Assembly (NCBI GenBank): GCA_005789375.1
Contig: SXXZ01000103.1
Location: 1-6,883, forward strand
Direction: 5' to 3'
Length of the DNA stretch: 6,883 bases
From: Verrucomicrobiales bacterium
Lineage (GTDB): Bacteria; Verrucomicrobiota; Verrucomicrobiae; Limisphaerales; UBA9464
Shown: positions 5,153-6,883 of the stretch, in pieces
Numbering within the stretch: position 1 is the stretch's first letter
Layout: every line of letters starts with the position of its first letter
Made by a program: the position numbers and the translations under genes
The notes under the pieces: model-generated
What the model was told of the DNA's origin: nothing
The model's database searches: none
The model's input: the letters and a program-made list of their open reading frames with translations, nothing else

Positions 5153-6883
5153 TACAAGGTCGTCCGGCGGCGCGGAATCCGACCGACCGAACGGATCGCA
5201 GCCTCGATCTCGACCGGAGTGAGGCATTCTCCAAAACGCCCACCGCTCTCGCGGGTGATGCTTTCTTCATAAAGCGTGCCGCCGAAATCGTTGCAGCCGG
5301 AACGGAGCATGGCCGCCGCACGCTCGGGCCCCAGCTTCACCCAACTGGTCTGAAGATTCGGAATTTCCTCCCCTAAGAACAAACGGGCGATGGGATACAG
5401 CTGCTCCACCCGGCCGACTCCGGCCTCGGCCAACGCCTCTGGACTTACGCCTGCCTCCCGGGCCAATTCGCCGCCCAAGCGATTGCGATACGGCACGAAG
5501 GCCAAGGGCACAAACTCCGTGAACCCGCCGGTACGCCGCTGGAGAGAGCGGATGCGGTCGAGGTGCCGGATGAGGTCTTCCCACGATTCGCGGTGGCCGA
5601 AGAGCACGGTGGCCGTCGAGCGAAGTCCGGTCTGGTGGGCCGCTTCGATAATAGCCTCCCACTCGGCGGCTCGGAGCTTGTCGGGCGAGAGCTGGTCACG
5701 CATGGCGTCATCGAGAATTTCCGCGGCTGTGCCGGGAACCGATCCCAGGCCGGCATCGCGCAGGCGACTGAGCACCGTGCGGGGATCCAGACCGCTCTTG
5801 CGGCACAGCGAGTGGATCTCCATGGGCGAATAGGCGTGGAGATGAACGCCGGGCAAGGCGCTCTTCAGGGCGCGGAGCAGCTCTTCATAATACTCCAGCC
5901 CGAGGTCCGGATGGATACCGCCTTGCAGGCAAACCTCGCTGACCCAAGGCGTTTGCAGCACACGCTCGACCACAGCCCCGACAGTCCGGGTGTAGGCTTC
6001 GGGATGGCCCGGCGGACGGTAAAATCCGCAGAAGGAACAGTTTGTGGTGCAGACGTTGGTGAAGTTGGCGTTGCGGTTAACCACATACGTCACGACCTCG
6101 CCATGGAGACGTCGGTTCAACGCATCGGCCGCCTCGCGAATTTCCTCGCGCGCCGCGCCATCGGCCTGGGCCAACTTCAGGGTTTCGTCTACCGACAGCG
6201 CCTGGCCGCGCAAGGCCTTGGTCAGCGGTTCAGCCGGTCCATGGAGGCGGTGCGTTTCGGGCATGGGTTTGCGGGGTCCGTCCGCACTGAGCTTAGTACG
6301 TCCGTCTCGGGCTTGGATCACTGCGGCGACTCGGGCGGAAATCCAGCCCTTCTCCACATACGCATCATACACCGGCCACCGGTGGTGCAGTTCGGCTCCT
6401 TGGCGTTGGCAGGCCTGAGCGTAGCGTTCGGGAGGGGCCCAGGGGTTGAGGGGATTGACCCAATCGCCGTCGGTGCTAATGCCGCCCAGGTCGTCGGTCC
6501 ACGGCAGCAAGGCTTCCCAGTGCGGATTAATATTGGGCGGAATCTGAATAGCCACCCCGGGGGCCACGCGCCGCCAGTGCTCGATGAGCTGCAGATATTC
6601 TTCCAGCGCGGGAGCTTCGGGCACAGAGCTAAGGCGCGATCCCTCATTGGGGATGAAGTTCTGGAGGATGATTTCCTGCAAATGCCCATGGCGCGCGTGG
6701 ATTTCGACCAGGGCATCGAGCGAGCGGATCCGGGACTCCCGCGATTCACCCAGTCCTATGAGAATGCCACTGGTGTACGGCACGCGGGCGCGGCCGGCGG
6801 CCTCCAATGTGTGTAAGCGACCCTTGGCGGATTTCTGCGGGGCGATGGTCCGATTGAAGTCGTCGTCGATGTTTTCGAGCATC
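5137..6883 (-). CDS. fbiC: Fo synthase, CofG-CofH fusion (5' end missing)
   Basis: This is the 3' part of a fused radical-SAM enzyme that joins tyrosine and 5-amino-6-ribitylaminouracil to make 7,8-didemethyl-8-hydroxy-5-deazariboflavin (Fo), the chromophore of F420. Numbering visible residues from 6882: residues 1-190 are the C-terminal half of CofG (VPYTSGILIGLGESRESR 34-51, GHLQEIILQNF 66-76, VAIQIPPNINP 110-120, LGGISTDGDWVNPLNPW 132-148). A linker follows, then a complete CofH half from about 228: VVNRNANFTN (267-276), the [4Fe-4S] motif CTTNCSFC (278-285), EVCLQGGIHPDL (316-327), HAYSPMEI (349-356), GSVPGTAAEILDD (380-392), TGGFTEFVPL (451-460), IPNLQTSWVKLG (507-518) and NDFGGTLYEESITR (531-544). 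The frame stays open to the right edge; the Met at 6882 is internal, and the CofG cluster cysteines lie outside. MqnC/MqnE are related, but the CofG half and its fusion to CofH argue against them. Confidence 0.93.
   Translation of the reverse strand, partial: MLENIDDDFNRTIAPQKSAKGRLHTLEAAGRARVPYTSGILIGLGESRESRIRSLDALVEIHARHGHLQEIILQNFIPNEGSRLSSVPEAPALEEYLQLIEHWRRVAPGVAIQIPPNINPHWEALLPWTDDLGGISTDGDWVNPLNPWAPPERYAQACQRQGAELHHRWPVYDAYVEKGWISARVAAVIQARDGRTKLSADGPRKPMPETHRLHGPAEPLTKALRGQALSVDETLKLAQADGAAREEIREAADALNRRLHGEVVTYVVNRNANFTNVCTTNCSFCGFYRPPGHPEAYTRTVGAVVERVLQTPWVSEVCLQGGIHPDLGLEYYEELLRALKSALPGVHLHAYSPMEIHSLCRKSGLDPRTVLSRLRDAGLGSVPGTAAEILDDAMRDQLSPDKLRAAEWEAIIEAAHQTGLRSTATVLFGHRESWEDLIRHLDRIRSLQRRTGGFTEFVPLAFVPYRNRLGGELAREAGVSPEALAEAGVGRVEQLYPIARLFLGEEIPNLQTSWVKLGPERAAAMLRSGCNDFGGTLYEESITRESGGRFGECLTPVEIEAAIRSVGRIPRRRTTLYGVPV

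Noticed and set aside
5563..6816. Long plus-strand open frame (417 codons) opposite fbiC
   Set aside because: It is an antisense shadow of the conserved CofG/CofH reading frame, with no recognisable motif of its own.
5137..6883. Possibility that the radical-SAM protein is MqnC/MqnE of futalosine menaquinone synthesis
   Set aside because: The N-terminal part carries CofG signatures and is fused to a CofH half ending in family-specific motifs; Mqn enzymes are not fused in this way.

Overview
The window comes from a bacterial chromosome of moderate to high GC with tightly packed housekeeping genes. The best guess for the source is a Verrucomicrobiota-like bacterium. That guess rests mainly on the C-terminal domain of the hypothetical membrane protein (a 'RRGETTFNRRFFET' type segment) and on the overall protein style, and it is inference from memory, not a search result. 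No transposon, phage, CRISPR array or defence system is visible, and I do not see a new multi-gene system here.

Layout, left to right: (a) 1-32 holds the 5' part of a tRNA on the minus strand, cut by the window edge just before its anticodon. (b) 33-516 has no convincing gene. It carries a promoter-like site pointing at the tRNA, hairpins, and a tandem hairpin pair behind the kinase gene. (c) 517-3503 is a minus-strand run of three genes, in transcription order hflX (ribosome-associated GTPase), a secreted or membrane-anchored protein of unknown function, and a short-LID adenylate kinase. The last two are only 17 bp apart and are probably co-transcribed. (d) 3504-3643 is a divergent intergenic region with a palindrome and a repeated motif. 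(e) 3644-5098 is glgA, glycogen synthase, on the plus strand. (f) 5137-6883 is the minus-strand 3' part of fbiC, a CofG-CofH fusion for the deazaflavin Fo, which meets glgA tail to tail. An inverted repeat bridges the two stop codons.

The genes do not form one pathway. hflX acts on stalled or split ribosomes, adk balances adenine nucleotides, glgA makes glycogen from ADP-glucose, and fbiC makes the chromophore of coenzyme F420. The most notable item is the fused Fo synthase, because it implies deazaflavin chemistry in an organism that does not look actinobacterial. Secondary items are the uncharacterised membrane protein tied to adk, an altered glycine-rich motif in HflX, and several inverted repeats in the gaps.
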